From an uncultured Pirellulaceae bacterium (GTDB lineage: Bacteria > Planctomycetota > Planctomycetia > Pirellulales > Pirellulaceae), in contig CALKNI010000038.1 in assembly GCA_938091115.1 (NCBI GenBank), positions 1 to 54,168 of the forward strand: 54,168 nucleotides of DNA, given 5' to 3'. The notes under the pieces are model-generated. The model had not been told where the DNA came from, ran no database searches, and worked only from the letters and a program-made list of their open reading frames with translations. Shown here one piece after another: positions 36,104-45,958 of this stretch. A program made the translations under genes and the position numbers. The first letter of the stretch is position 1, and each line of letters opens with the position of its first letter.

Positions 36104-38296
36104 CTACTTTACTTTAAATTTTCTGACCTCAGGCGTCGCATCATAATTACCTGCGCGATCGAGCGATTTAGCTGTGACTCGATAGGAGCCTGACTGGGCA
36201 TTTAGTTCTACATGCCACCGCTCTTGCATCACTCGTTTAAAAAATGTCGATTTGTCTTTCGTCCAATTCGTACCATTCCAATATTGATTTAAGTTCAAAT
36301 CCTTCAACTCTAATTCAACCCCTCGCATCTCTGCATTATCATTACAGACTCCAAAGACAATAAACGGGGACTTCACCTCTGCTCCGTTTTGAGGGACACG
36401 AACTTCCGTTGTCGGTTCAATTGCATCCACACTGTATTGCGCTATCACTGGCTTTGAGAATTTCCCCTCTGCGTTCTGAGAACGCGCCACCACCTCGATA
36501 CTTCCATTGTTCTCTATTTCCGTTAGATCAACCCGCGTTTGCCAATCGCAAATTAAACCGTTGGGATTAGCCAACTCAGCCTCTGTCCAAGCTTGGCTGG
36601 TTGACCACTTGCCGTTGTTCCAATAGCTACCTTGAGTTTTATCCTGCACCGAAACCTCAACTTTTACAATTGAATTATCGTCTTCGGCGACTCCCGAAAT
36701 AGGTGTGTTTTTCGAAATCAGCTCGGGACAGTCCAAAGTCACCAACGGCGATTCACTTCCACGTTTCAACGCACGAAGCCGACTGGCAAAGCTTGCCACT
36801 TCCTCCTCAGAAAGGGCTGAAAACCGGTTTTCCAATTGATAAGGGTCACGGTCAAGATTGTAGTATTCATATTCGCCATTACTCCATTGAGTGAAGATTT
36901 CCTGTGGCATCCGCAAGGTGGCGTAGCTTGCCGGAATGAGACTACCAAGCTGGCTTTTTGCCTCCCAATTCTGAATCAGTAACTCGTGGCGAAATGAGTT
37001 TTCCGAGTCATCCGCACGACTAGCAAAAAGCGGTCTCCAAGATTTTCCATCGAGTTCGATAGGCGCGCTACCACCTGCAATCTCTAAAAAAGTAGGGACT
37101 AAATCAATGTGGGCTAACAGCTGATCTGCAACGCCGGTTGCAACCCCCGGCCCCACCACAAACATCGGTACAACTGTGTTGCGATGATACGGTACTTTCT
37201 TCGCAATCATACGATTATGGCCAAGTTGATAACCGTGGTCACTCGTAAAAAAAATATACGTATTTTGAGCAAAACCCGTCTTCTTGAGTACTTCTCGAAT
37301 CCGCCCAACCATATCGTCTACTGACTTCGTTGCCAGTACTCGTAATCGAAACTCCTCGTGCATTAACTTTACGCCTTCGGCGTCTAAATTCGAAGTTCGC
37401 AAATGGAGTGGCTTATCAGAAACATCTAACTCATTGAAATCAGGGGTATTCGGAAGGCTAATTTCTTGGCCTAGCTCACGATATTCTCGCTGCACCATTT
37501 GGGTTTTGCCCGCCGGCTTATGAGGCGCAAGCGGTGCAAGGTACAAAAAAAACGGCTGATCAACTCCTGATCCTAAGTTACGCTTGTGTTGCTCCGCAAT
37601 CATCCAAACGGCTTCGTCTGTCTCCACGACAGTTCGATAATCAGTTGCGGCAGTCGCGCGTCGCCTTTCAGATTCTGGAAACCGAGTTGAATACCTCGAG
37701 GTCGCGTAGTAGTTCCCGCCAAAGCAAATATGCAAATCGTCCCAGCCGGGTACATCAATTGGATTCATGCGGCCATGCAGGTACTTCCCAATCATCATCG
37801 TGCGATACCCGGCCCGCTGCATCCATACCCCCAGATGCTCCTGCTCATACCCCAGCCGCTTAAATTCTTGATAGGCTCCGGTGTAACCATTATTCATCGG
37901 CCCGGAGGCAACATTAGTCTTGATCCCCGTTCGATGAGCATGCTGCCCGCGCAGAAGACATGTTCGAGACGGCCCGCACAATGGCGTAACCACATGACAA
38001 TTGGTGAACCGCAACCCATCGGCCGCCAACTGACGAATGTTCGGTAAATAACGCGCTAAAATATCATCGGAGAATAAGTCGACGTCCGCATCATCGAGGT
38101 TAATGAGAATTACGTTGGGCCGAGTTCTGGAAACCGGCTGCCGAACTCTCTCGACAACGTCATCTTCCGGCTGCTTCCGGCGACTGGATTTAAATAAATC
38201 CAGCGATGGATTTGATTGAGCCTCACACAAATGCGAAAAACAGATCACCAAGCAAATCACCCAGCAGATCCGTGCAATTTTGGCTGACTCCAACAA
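36104..38296 (-). CDS. Secreted type I sulfatase with C-terminal beta-sandwich modules
   Basis: This is a formylglycine-dependent sulfatase of the arylsulfatase/choline-sulfatase type. A signal peptide (ICWVICLVICFSHLCEAQS) is followed by the catalytic domain: metal-binding NVILINLDDADVD (D68-D69), the modification site LCGPSRTCLLRG with C107 in C-x-P-S-R, GKYLHG, and the second metal site FFTSDHGYQLG. After about residue 520 come two Ig-like segments, each with a YWN-x3-W pattern (GSYWNNGKWST, NQYWNGTNWTK), possibly for carbohydrate or surface binding. The start is TTG at 38296 with GAGG just upstream; a second TTG follows. Planctomycete sulfatases often act on marine sulfated polysaccharides; the substrate here is unknown. 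Confidence 0.93.
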   Translation of the reverse strand: MLESAKIARICWVICLVICFSHLCEAQSNPSLDLFKSSRRKQPEDDVVERVRQPVSRTRPNVILINLDDADVDLFSDDILARYLPNIRQLAADGLRFTNCHVVTPLCGPSRTCLLRGQHAHRTGIKTNVASGPMNNGYTGAYQEFKRLGYEQEHLGVWMQRAGYRTMMIGKYLHGRMNPIDVPGWDDLHICFGGNYYATSRYSTRFPESERRRATAATDYRTVVETDEAVWMIAEQHKRNLGSGVDQPFFLYLAPLAPHKPAGKTQMVQREYRELGQEISLPNTPDFNELDVSDKPLHLRTSNLDAEGVKLMHEEFRLRVLATKSVDDMVGRIREVLKKTGFAQNTYIFFTSDHGYQLGHNRMIAKKVPYHRNTVVPMFVVGPGVATGVADQLLAHIDLVPTFLEIAGGSAPIELDGKSWRPLFASRADDSENSFRHELLIQNWEAKSQLGSLIPASYATLRMPQEIFTQWSNGEYEYYNLDRDPYQLENRFSALSEEEVASFASRLRALKRGSESPLVTLDCPELISKNTPISGVAEDDNSIVKVEVSVQDKTQGSYWNNGKWSTSQAWTEAELANPNGLICDWQTRVDLTEIENNGSIEVVARSQNAEGKFSKPVIAQYSVDAIEPTTEVRVPQNGAEVKSPFIVFGVCNDNAEMRGVELELKDLNLNQYWNGTNWTKDKSTFFKRVMQERWHVELNAQSGSYRVTAKSLDRAGNYDATPEVRKFKVK

Positions 38297-38390
38297 TATC
38301 TACCTCGAATCGCGTCGACTAGTTGGCTAATAAAAATAGCACATCGCGGAAGCCTGTCCGCAGTTCCTACCGTCAAACCAACCAGGCTAA

Positions 38391-38774
38391 TTAAAATGGA
38401 ATGTCATTCTCATCATATGACTGTGAAAATGCATCATTAGCCGATGCAACTTCTGTCTGATCAGCACTACCGCCACCACCGCCTGAAAGGACTTTGAAGC
38501 TAAGTGCTTCAGCACTTAAAAAATATTTTACTTCGCTGTTAGGATCTCGCTGCCATTTACGGCCAGAAAGTTTATAGCTCACCTCGACATCATCACCAAC
38601 ATTGAGGCCATCGGCAGTCGAGCAATTGTCTTTAATAAATTCAAGCGGGATCAGATTTGCAAAACGGCCATCATTTTGCTCAAGCACGATCAATCTTTTC
38701 TGAAAACCATTGGAACCGTAAGTCTTGGTTTCCTCAACAACACTGACCACACCTCGTACTTTTACTTCACTCAT
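38391..38774 (-). CDS. DUF3127 protein with SSB-like C-terminal tip
   Basis: The 127-residue soluble protein fits DUF3127, an OB-fold-like family: VRGVVSVVEETKTYGSNGFQ, KRLIVLEQNDGRFANLIPLE, VGDDVEVSYKLSGRKWQ and YFLSAEALSF. It is not a classical single-stranded-DNA-binding protein, yet after a glycine-rich linker it ends SYDENDIPF. This closely resembles the acidic DDDIPF tip by which SSB recruits partner proteins. A role in DNA or RNA metabolism is suggested by the fold and tail together, but is inferred. It lies between the sulfatase and rseP genes on the same strand, with gaps of 94 and about 200 bases. Confidence 0.86.
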   Translation of the reverse strand: MSEVKVRGVVSVVEETKTYGSNGFQKRLIVLEQNDGRFANLIPLEFIKDNCSTADGLNVGDDVEVSYKLSGRKWQRDPNSEVKYFLSAEALSFKVLSGGGGGSADQTEVASANDAFSQSYDENDIPF

Positions 38775-38980
38775 TTTATCTACTTTTATTTTTCACTTTG
38801 AAAGAAAACAACGCCGCGTCAACGGCGCTTCTTACGCTCTATGATAACCGTTTTTTCGAAAACGAAAACCGATGGGATGACTAAATCTCGAACCGCTTTA
38901 GGATGCTTCGTTCGGCAATGTTCCGCTTATTTCATGGAAAAAGCGATTAACTTTTTTCAAGATCACTAAATCACCCCCTG

Positions 38981-41107
38981 CTAGAGTGAAACGATTCTGC
39001 CAATATCCAGAAAAATAACAAACAGCATTAACCCAAGAATCATAAAGAGCCCGCCGTAAGTCAAAACTACCTGAACCCGCTCACTTACCGGTCGCCGAAA
39101 AATTCCTTCATAAGCCAAGAACAGCATATGGCCTCCATCAAGAATTGGGATGGGAAGGAAATTAACGACCGCCAAGTTAGCACTCAAAAATGTCAAGAAC
39201 AACAAAAGCCTTGAGGTACTACGCGACGCTTCTGAAGTTGCCGCCATCGCGATTGTTCCGGGACCACCTAGGTTTGTCGGTGAAATTTTACCATTAATTA
39301 GCTTGGCGAGTGTTTTCACTACCCTCATCGCATCTTCGCGAACTTGCTTTACTCCGTAACTGAAAGCCGATGCCCAGGTTTCTGATTGATATCTCCGCTG
39401 CATCAATGTCAGTGAGACACCTCGCTTACCTTGAAAAAATTCATCCGATGCGATTGTTTTCACTGAAACCGTTTGCTCTGAATCATTTCGACTGATTCTA
39501 AAATTGACCTGAGAGCCAGCTTCCATCATCTGCATCAGATCAGACACCTCTGCCCAGCTAGTTGTGTCATCCACAAAATTTACAACTGGCCGTTTCTTTA
39601 AACTTGCATAAGCTTCATCAGATGCCTGCTCCTCGCTCAGCACGTACTCGGCAGAAATTAACTCATCACCAACCTTGATTCCTGCCGCAGCGGCGGGGCC
39701 ACTTGCGTCTACCGATTCGATAGTCAGTGTCATTGGAATAGCCACACCCAATGAATCAACAGCCAACGGTTGATCAGGGCCCAAATCAGGTGTCAGTTTT
39801 GGCATCACAGGAGTGATCATCACATCCTCTTCGGAGCCATCCACGCGACGGACGCTTAAATTTACCGCATTCCCTGCATTAATTGCCCGGATCATCCTCT
39901 GGTCCAACGTAATTAAGTCACCACGTGGCTGACCATCGACGCGAATAATTTCATCGCCAACGACTAACCCTGCCTTCTCCGCAGGCGAACCAATTTTAAT
40001 TGCCTTGATCGGCATCCATTGGACACCGAATCCAAACAGTCGCATCGGGTTTCTCGGGACATCGGTCGTAATAGTCGTTGTTTGAGAACCATCCCCTTTA
40101 GAAGCTCTCTCGACGACGAACGTCGCAACCTGGTCTGCGTTGCGAGCCAAAGCCTGCCGAAGTTCAATGTCATCGCCAATGGGCGTTCCATTGACCTCAA
40201 CAATCCGATCTCCCGCCTTCAGAGGCGGATCAGCTAATGCCGCAGCATTACCCTTCAAGGCGCCCATCTCACCTATCACTGGCGTCAAACGACGGGAAAC
40301 ACCAATCAATGGCAAATCCTGCGCCTGACGAATAAACCCCTTTTGAGGCACCAAAGACGCAGTCGTCACGGTGTCCTCACCGTATCGCTTAAACTTAATC
40401 TCAAGCGGATGCTCGGCATCGTCCCCGTTGAAAACCACTTCCTGAGCCATATCCATGTACGTGAAATAACCCTTCACAGGTTTTCCACCGATCATCTCAA
40501 CTTCTGCCCCCGTAAGATCATTTTGCCATGCAGGACCGCCGCCAATTACATTTCCAATTACCGCAGGTTCATAATTCACACCCGATTTAAAAGCCCAGGC
40601 TGCAAAAAATACAGCAAATACGAGGTTAAAGATTACGCCAGCAGAAATGATCAACATCCGCTGGATGACAGTCTTTGCAAGAAAGCTTCGTGGATCGAGC
40701 TTTGAGCGATCAATCAAACCAGAGGCCAGAATCGCGGACTCACCTGATTCACCCTCACGAATCGACCCTTTGACTTGCTCTTCTAAATTCCCGGGATTGT
40801 CATCTTGCCCGAGCATTTTGACATAGCCGCCGAGAGGGATCGATCCAATTCCGTATTCAGTTTCTCCCCACTTCCATGAGACCAGTTTCCCAGGAATGAT
40901 CGTCTGCCCGAACAGCCGAATTGGCACATCGAACCCGACGTAGAATTTATCGCATTTCACCCCGCACGCTTTCGCAAGTAAAAAATGCCCAAGCTCGTGC
41001 ACAAAAATTACAGCACCAAGTCCAATCAGAACTTGAAAAATTGCCCACCAGCTGGAAGGTTGCAGCCAATAACTTTTAGCCGCCAGTAAAACTACGCATT
41101 CATCCAC
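38981..41107 (-). CDS. rseP: Site-2 metalloprotease RseP with expanded PDZ array
   Basis: RseP cleaves anti-sigma factors and signal-peptide remnants inside the membrane. Residue numbers here count from an upstream ATG at 41131 (716 residues). The zinc motif is VHELGH (44-49) and the second active-site motif FLPIPILDGG (658-667). Between the second and third membrane helices there are about four PDZ-like modules (roughly 190-260, 285-355, 370-440 and 465-560), each with a GDEI/GDRI-type strand, where E. coli RseP has two. I prefer the GTG at 41107 because AGGAG precedes it by eight bases; the ATG at 41131 lies deeper in dxr. The gene overlaps the end of dxr by 16 bases, so the pair is coupled. 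Confidence 0.93.
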   Translation of the reverse strand: MDECVVLLAAKSYWLQPSSWWAIFQVLIGLGAVIFVHELGHFLLAKACGVKCDKFYVGFDVPIRLFGQTIIPGKLVSWKWGETEYGIGSIPLGGYVKMLGQDDNPGNLEEQVKGSIREGESGESAILASGLIDRSKLDPRSFLAKTVIQRMLIISAGVIFNLVFAVFFAAWAFKSGVNYEPAVIGNVIGGGPAWQNDLTGAEVEMIGGKPVKGYFTYMDMAQEVVFNGDDAEHPLEIKFKRYGEDTVTTASLVPQKGFIRQAQDLPLIGVSRRLTPVIGEMGALKGNAAALADPPLKAGDRIVEVNGTPIGDDIELRQALARNADQVATFVVERASKGDGSQTTTITTDVPRNPMRLFGFGVQWMPIKAIKIGSPAEKAGLVVGDEIIRVDGQPRGDLITLDQRMIRAINAGNAVNLSVRRVDGSEEDVMITPVMPKLTPDLGPDQPLAVDSLGVAIPMTLTIESVDASGPAAAAGIKVGDELISAEYVLSEEQASDEAYASLKKRPVVNFVDDTTSWAEVSDLMQMMEAGSQVNFRISRNDSEQTVSVKTIASDEFFQGKRGVSLTLMQRRYQSETWASAFSYGVKQVREDAMRVVKTLAKLINGKISPTNLGGPGTIAMAATSEASRSTSRLLLFLTFLSANLAVVNFLPIPILDGGHMLFLAYEGIFRRPVSERVQVVLTYGGLFMILGLMLFVIFLDIGRIVSL

Positions 41108-42246
41108 TTGGAAATCTCCTGCCTCGCCCATTGGTCTGCTGCAATTAATTGCGGCATTGTCGGAAAAGGTTCAAAGTTATGTTGGTCTAAAATATCGCGA
41201 CAAACTGTCGTGATATCGGTAAATTTAATTTTTTGATTCAAAAACGCCGCGACCGCTTCTTCGTTAACCGCGTTAAAAACCGCTCCGGTCGATCCCCCAA
41301 ATTTCGCTACCTCAAATCCGAGTTCCAACGCAGGAAACTTAGTTGTATCGGGAGGATAAAAATCCAGACTCAATGACTGTCCAAAATCTAATCTTGGACA
41401 AGGACCCACCACGCGATCAGGATACGTAAATGCATACTGAATCGGCAACATCATATCGGGTGGACTCATCTGTGCGACGGTCGATCCATCCACAAATTCT
41501 ACCAGCGAATGCACGATAGATTGAGGGTGGACTACGACTTCAATTTGAGATGCTGCCACTCCAAATAACCATTTGGCCTCAATCACCTCGAGCGACTTGT
41601 TCATCATTGTTGCAGAATCGATTGTAATTTTCTGTCCCATATCCCACGTTGGGTGGGCTAAAGCCTCCTCAACGGTCACCGATTCCATCAGATTTGCATC
41701 CCGGTCTCGAAATGGCCCGCCGCTGGCCGTCAGAATAATGCGCTTTATTTCCTCAGGGCTACCCGCTTTAAGAGCTTGAAATACAGCGCTGTGCTCACTA
41801 TCGACGGGTAGAATCGTCGCTCCACTTCGGTTAGCAGAATCAGTCATCAAATGACCAGCAACGACCAATGCCTCTTTGTTCGCTAAGGCGACTGTCTTTC
41901 CGGATTCCACCGCTGCCCAAGCACTTGGTAACCCGGCAACACCGACGATCGCTGCCAATACAATATCGACCTCTTGAAGACTCGCAATAAAGTCGAGTTG
42001 TGCCTCGCCCACTAAGACTTCTGTTTCACCCAAATCGGGAAACGTAAAATTTTCAGCCATCAGTTTATCGGCAGCCACAAGATATCGGGGCTTAAATTCT
42101 AATGCTTGCTCAACCAGCTTAGATAAATTATGACGCCCAGAGATGGCCAATACATTGAGCCCCTCAACATGACGGACCACTTCGAGCGCGCTCTGTCCAA
42201 TGCTACCAGTCGAACCGAGGATCGTAATATTTTTATTGCGGTTCAT
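41092..42246 (-). CDS. dxr: 1-deoxy-D-xylulose 5-phosphate reductoisomerase
   Basis: This is the first committed enzyme of the MEP isoprenoid pathway, converting DXP to MEP with NADPH. The 384-residue protein has the NADPH loop ITILGSTGSIGQSALEVV and the central LANKEALVVAGHLM. The metal-binding block is ILPVDSEHSAVFQAL, followed by the flexible-loop part TASGGPFRDRD and TIDSATMMNKSLEVIEA. Its length and C-terminal helical domain are normal. It overlaps rseP, a frequent neighbour (dxr-rseP). UppS upstream in metabolism uses the product of this pathway, but is encoded elsewhere in the window. Confidence 0.97.
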   Translation of the reverse strand: MNRNKNITILGSTGSIGQSALEVVRHVEGLNVLAISGRHNLSKLVEQALEFKPRYLVAADKLMAENFTFPDLGETEVLVGEAQLDFIASLQEVDIVLAAIVGVAGLPSAWAAVESGKTVALANKEALVVAGHLMTDSANRSGATILPVDSEHSAVFQALKAGSPEEIKRIILTASGGPFRDRDANLMESVTVEEALAHPTWDMGQKITIDSATMMNKSLEVIEAKWLFGVAASQIEVVVHPQSIVHSLVEFVDGSTVAQMSPPDMMLPIQYAFTYPDRVVGPCPRLDFGQSLSLDFYPPDTTKFPALELGFEVAKFGGSTGAVFNAVNEEAVAAFLNQKIKFTDITTVCRDILDQHNFEPFPTMPQLIAADQWARQEISKWMNA

Positions 42247-42818
42247 GGTGGAAATTACCGAGATCGAAAGTCCGCCCTATTTACAAAATTTAAAAATTTC
42301 ATAACTGGCAATCGACTCCAGATACGAAATCAGGGCGAACCTGAGATACACTCTACACGTAATTGGCTTTGGTTAATCACAAGCAAACGTCGCAGTTGCT
42401 AAGTTAACGTGGTTTCAATCTAAGCCTTGCTAAATTAAAAACGAGGCGACCTACCCACCCTGTGACTACTTCGTTACGCAGGGCGAAACCAGTTAGGCGT
42501 TGGATCGAAAACAAATATACAGAAAAATTCGGTTTTTTACTCGCTGGATCATTTTAAAAGGCTCGTAAAAACACCACAAGGCGAACCGCGTGAACAGTAG
42601 AAGAGATTCCCGTTTCCCGATAATATGCGTCTAAAGAGAACGCTTATGAGGACGCTCGAGCAGCCGATTTTCTTTTCTTCCATTAGGCAGTTAACATAAC
42701 ATTGCGTTCTGACATTCCTCGTTTAAGGTTCATCCACCGGTCAAAATTAAGTTTTGGCCTGATTTGCCGCGAATAATCGACCGAAGCCCGTACACAAGAA
42801 CTAATCTTAGGCAATTTG
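42247..42818. other. Divergent gap between dxr and ftsH, no gene seen
   Basis: About 570 bases separate the divergent dxr and ftsH genes and should carry both promoters. I checked for tRNA, terminators and short conserved proteins and saw none I can support. No clear heat-shock-type promoter could be assigned by eye. Confidence 0.5.
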
Positions 42819-44900
42819 ATGGACGAAAATCCAAAACGAAACAGTGAGCCCAAAAGTAATTCAACCGTACTATTCGCGCTGATAGTGGTTGCGGCGCTGG
42901 CTGTTTCACTCTTCTTGATCTTAAATCAACAGAAAAAGACGCTTGATTTCAGTGATTTTAAAAAGTTGCTGGAAATTACGACTTACGATGAATCACACGA
43001 AAAACTTGTCACAGGGCTTACCGATGACGGAATACTGACGATCAAAGAGTCAGGAACCAACGGACGTCAACTGGAATACAAAGAACCCAACAAGATGGTG
43101 GTTGGTCCGAACACCATCCGAGGCTATCTCAAATATCGGGTCGTCCCCGGAACGAATCCCGAAAATGCGACTGACGGGAAATTCGAAGTTCGAGAGTTCA
43201 CTTGCAATAAGGACGATTCTGAATCCACTAACGCTGACTTGCAGGGATTGCTCAATAAGAGCAACGCTAATTGGAATTTTGCAAATGGGCCAAGTGCCTG
43301 GGATCGTTACGGTTTCTTTCTTATCACAATGGCACTGATCATTGGTTTGTTTTATTTCATGCTTCGACGCCTAGGCGGGGCAGGAGGACCAATGCAGTTC
43401 GGTCGCAGTCGTGGACGCTTAATGGCTGAAGACGACCTCGGAGTCATGTTCAGCGACGTTGCAGGGATTGACGAAGCCGTGGAAGAGGTCAAAGAAGTCG
43501 TTGACTTTCTCCAAAAACCAGAAAAATACCAAAAGCTTGGTGGAAAAATCCCGCGAGGCGTATTACTCGTGGGACCGCCGGGAACTGGTAAGACACTTCT
43601 CGCCAAGGCAATTGCCGGGGAAGCGGGAGTGCCGTTCTTCAGTCTTTCGGGAAGTGATTTCGTTGAGATGTTTGTCGGTGTTGGCGCCGCTCGTGTTCGA
43701 GATATGTTCCAACAAGCAGAGGCCAAGTCACCCTGCATCATCTTCATTGACGAACTCGACGCTTTAGGGAAAACGCGCAGCGGCAATGCGGTTGGTGGGC
43801 ATGACGAACGTGAACAAACTCTCAATGCGCTGTTAGTTGAAATGGACGGGTTTAGCTCTAACAGTGGAGTTATCGTGATGGGGGCAACCAACCGCCCCGA
43901 AACACTCGACCAGGCTTTAATGCGTCCAGGAAGATTCGACCGCCATGTACTTGTCGATCGCCCCGACGTGATGGGGCGGGCGGCCATCCTCAAAGTTCAC
44001 GTAAAAAATGTCAAACTTGATCCCGATGTGGATATCCAGCAAATTGCGGCGATCAGTCCGGGCTTTGGCGGCGCTGAACTCGCCAATCTCGTAAACGAGG
44101 CCGCACTGCTTGCAGCTCGGGGAGATTGTAACACCGTGCAAATGCAACACTTCAACGAAGGCGTTGAGAGGGTCACCGCAGGACTCGAGAAAAAACAGCG
44201 AATTATGAACGCCGACGAGAAGCAGCGCGTTGCGTACCACGAAGCCGGCCACGCGCTCGTAGCTTACAGCCTACCCAATACAGACCCTGTGCACAAAGTT
44301 TCCATTATTCCACGAGGACTCGCTGCCCTCGGATATACTATGCAGCGTCCCACCGATGACCGCTTCCTGATGACACAAAGTGAGTTGGAAAGCAACCTCC
44401 AAGTTCTCGTTGCCGGAACACTCGCTGAAGAATTAATTTATCAGGATATTTCCACAGGCGCGTCCAACGATCTCGAACGAGCGACAGACATTGCCCGCTC
44501 TATGGTCATGCAGTACGGCATGAGTGCGATGGGACGCATTAATTACAAAGAAGATAGAAGCAATCCGTTCTTAGCAGGTGCCAGCAGCGGTGGGGTGGGC
44601 CCCCGTCAGTACAGCGAGGATACCGCTAAAAATATTGATTCTGAAGTGAAACGTATAATTGAACAAGCGATTGAAGCGGTGAGAGAGATGCTGGTTGTCA
44701 GAAAGCAGGCGCTCATGGCATTGACAGATCGACTGATCGAAGTTGAATCAGTCGATGCAGATGAGCTTCAAGAAATCATCGACGAGAATTCGCCTGGCCC
44801 TCTACTAGTGCCAGGCACCGACGTCCCCGCACGCAGTGAGTTTCATAAACCATCCGCGATCGATGAAGACGAAAATAACGAACGGAATGCCGCTCATTGA
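42819..44900 (+). CDS. ftsH: ATP-dependent zinc metalloprotease FtsH
   Basis: FtsH is a membrane-bound AAA+ protease that removes damaged and regulatory membrane and soluble proteins. It has two N-terminal membrane helices (about 12-32 and 168-188) around a periplasmic domain. The AAA+ core has Walker A GPPGTGKT (252-259), Walker [13 protein letters not shown] and [23 protein letters not shown]. The zinc protease has HEAGH at 474-478 and [11 protein letters not shown]. The product has about 693 residues from the ATG at 42819 (a TTG lies directly before it). The C-terminal tail is acidic. The next gene is convergent, 35 bases away. Confidence 0.98.
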   Translation: MDENPKRNSEPKSNSTVLFALIVVAALAVSLFLILNQQKKTLDFSDFKKLLEITTYDESHEKLVTGLTDDGILTIKESGTNGRQLEYKEPNKMVVGPNTIRGYLKYRVVPGTNPENATDGKFEVREFTCNKDDSESTNADLQGLLNKSNANWNFANGPSAWDRYGFFLITMALIIGLFYFMLRRLGGAGGPMQFGRSRGRLMAEDDLGVMFSDVAGIDEAVEEVKEVVDFLQKPEKYQKLGGKIPRGVLLVGPPGTGKTLLAKAIAGEAGVPFFSLSGSDFVEMFVGVGAARVRDMFQQAEAKSPCIIFIDELDALGKTRSGNAVGGHDEREQTLNALLVEMDGFSSNSGVIVMGATNRPETLDQALMRPGRFDRHVLVDRPDVMGRAAILKVHVKNVKLDPDVDIQQIAAISPGFGGAELANLVNEAALLAARGDCNTVQMQHFNEGVERVTAGLEKKQRIMNADEKQRVAYHEAGHALVAYSLPNTDPVHKVSIIPRGLAALGYTMQRPTDDRFLMTQSELESNLQVLVAGTLAEELIYQDISTGASNDLERATDIARSMVMQYGMSAMGRINYKEDRSNPFLAGASSGGVGPRQYSEDTAKNIDSEVKRIIEQAIEAVREMLVVRKQALMALTDRLIEVESVDADELQEIIDENSPGPLLVPGTDVPARSEFHKPSAIDEDENNERNAAH

Positions 44901-44935
44901 TTTAAGAGCAGCGAACTAAACGATTCCTAAGACCG

Positions 44936-45877
44936 CTAACTTTGCGAGGTTTTATCATCACGCATTGCCTCCCACTGTCCGCGCGCCAACCCGCTGCGGA
45001 TCATATGGCTCACCCAGACCCTGGATTTTCTAAACCATCGCTTGAGTTTATATTTCCTCAACTCTGATTGAGACTCCGCTTTCATTTTTTCAAGCTCTTG
45101 ATGCCATCCCTTGTTATTCGCTATCAATGCGCGTCCTTGCCCAACGAAGTAGTCGTAAACATATTTCTGGCTTGAGCGAGACACCGGTATCTGGTGACCG
45201 ATCCTGGCTTGTGGCACCCAAGCGCCAGAATAACCATCGTCCAAAAGTCGACGAAACAAATCAAATTCATCCTCACCCATCACTGCGTCTCCACGACGCC
45301 CCAGTAGTGAATCAAAAGGATATTTCTTCTGAACTTCAGTCAAGATCCCAAAGTTAGCACCGTAAGGCAGTCGATCTTCATTAAAGCAAAGGGGCTCTCC
45401 GCCTAAATCGCGATCAGCAAAACAACCTTTCAACTCATTCCAATTCTCTGAAATCCAAGTCGGCATTCCACCTGGAAATTCAGGCTCAATGACACTCCCC
45501 CAAAATGACGACTCAGCGTCGTCGCTCACGAACTCGAGATACCGTGATAGCCAGTCTTCGGAGGCAATGATATCATCATCAGTCCACAGCATGAGATCGC
45601 CCGAGGCAGATTCAATTGCCCGGTTTCGACAAACCGTATGCCCCTGTTGTGATTCCTGTAAAACCTTAATTGAAATCCTATCGCCCGCAGTCAAAGCGAA
45701 TTGCTGGAGAAATTCTGCGGTCCCGTCCGTTGAATTATTATCGACCACAATAACATTCACGGTTACACCCGCTGGAATCCGCATTCGGCAAATGCTGTCC
45801 AATGCATTGGACAGCATTGCGCGGCGATTCCAAGTACAGATGGCGATGTCGACATGTCGAACGACGCGACCGGTCAT
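44936..45877 (-). CDS. GT2 family glycosyltransferase
   Basis: This is an inverting GT-A glycosyltransferase. Motifs: DIAICTWNRRAMLSNALDSI, VNVIVVDNNSTDGTAEFLQQ, the metal-binding aspartates in DLMLWTDDDIIAS, and a later GEDEFDLFRRL. There is no clear membrane helix. The frame reaches a TTG at 45898; the ATG at 45877 gives 313 residues. It is the last gene of the polysaccharide cluster (62-base gap to the end... of the GT4 gene upstream on this strand), convergent with ftsH. The codons for AMLSNALDSI contain a perfect 28-bp palindrome. Sugar and linkage are unknown. Confidence 0.91.
   Translation of the reverse strand: MTGRVVRHVDIAICTWNRRAMLSNALDSICRMRIPAGVTVNVIVVDNNSTDGTAEFLQQFALTAGDRISIKVLQESQQGHTVCRNRAIESASGDLMLWTDDDIIASEDWLSRYLEFVSDDAESSFWGSVIEPEFPGGMPTWISENWNELKGCFADRDLGGEPLCFNEDRLPYGANFGILTEVQKKYPFDSLLGRRGDAVMGEDEFDLFRRLLDDGYSGAWVPQARIGHQIPVSRSSQKYVYDYFVGQGRALIANNKGWHQELEKMKAESQSELRKYKLKRWFRKSRVWVSHMIRSGLARGQWEAMRDDKTSQS
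45791..45818. repeat. Perfect 28-bp palindrome inside the GT2 gene
   Basis: The half-site AATGCTGTCCAATG (45791-45804) is followed directly by its exact reverse complement up to 45818, with no spacer. It lies within the coding sequence for the conserved GT2 helix after the WNRR motif. A perfect dyad of 14 base pairs without a spacer is rare in coding DNA. Confidence 0.9.
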
Positions 45878-45958
45878 GCTAGTTACTCGACTTCCCAATC
45901 AACACTCGATTGCTTCTACTACAAATTGACATTCGGCACCAATCCTCTTGCGAACGAC

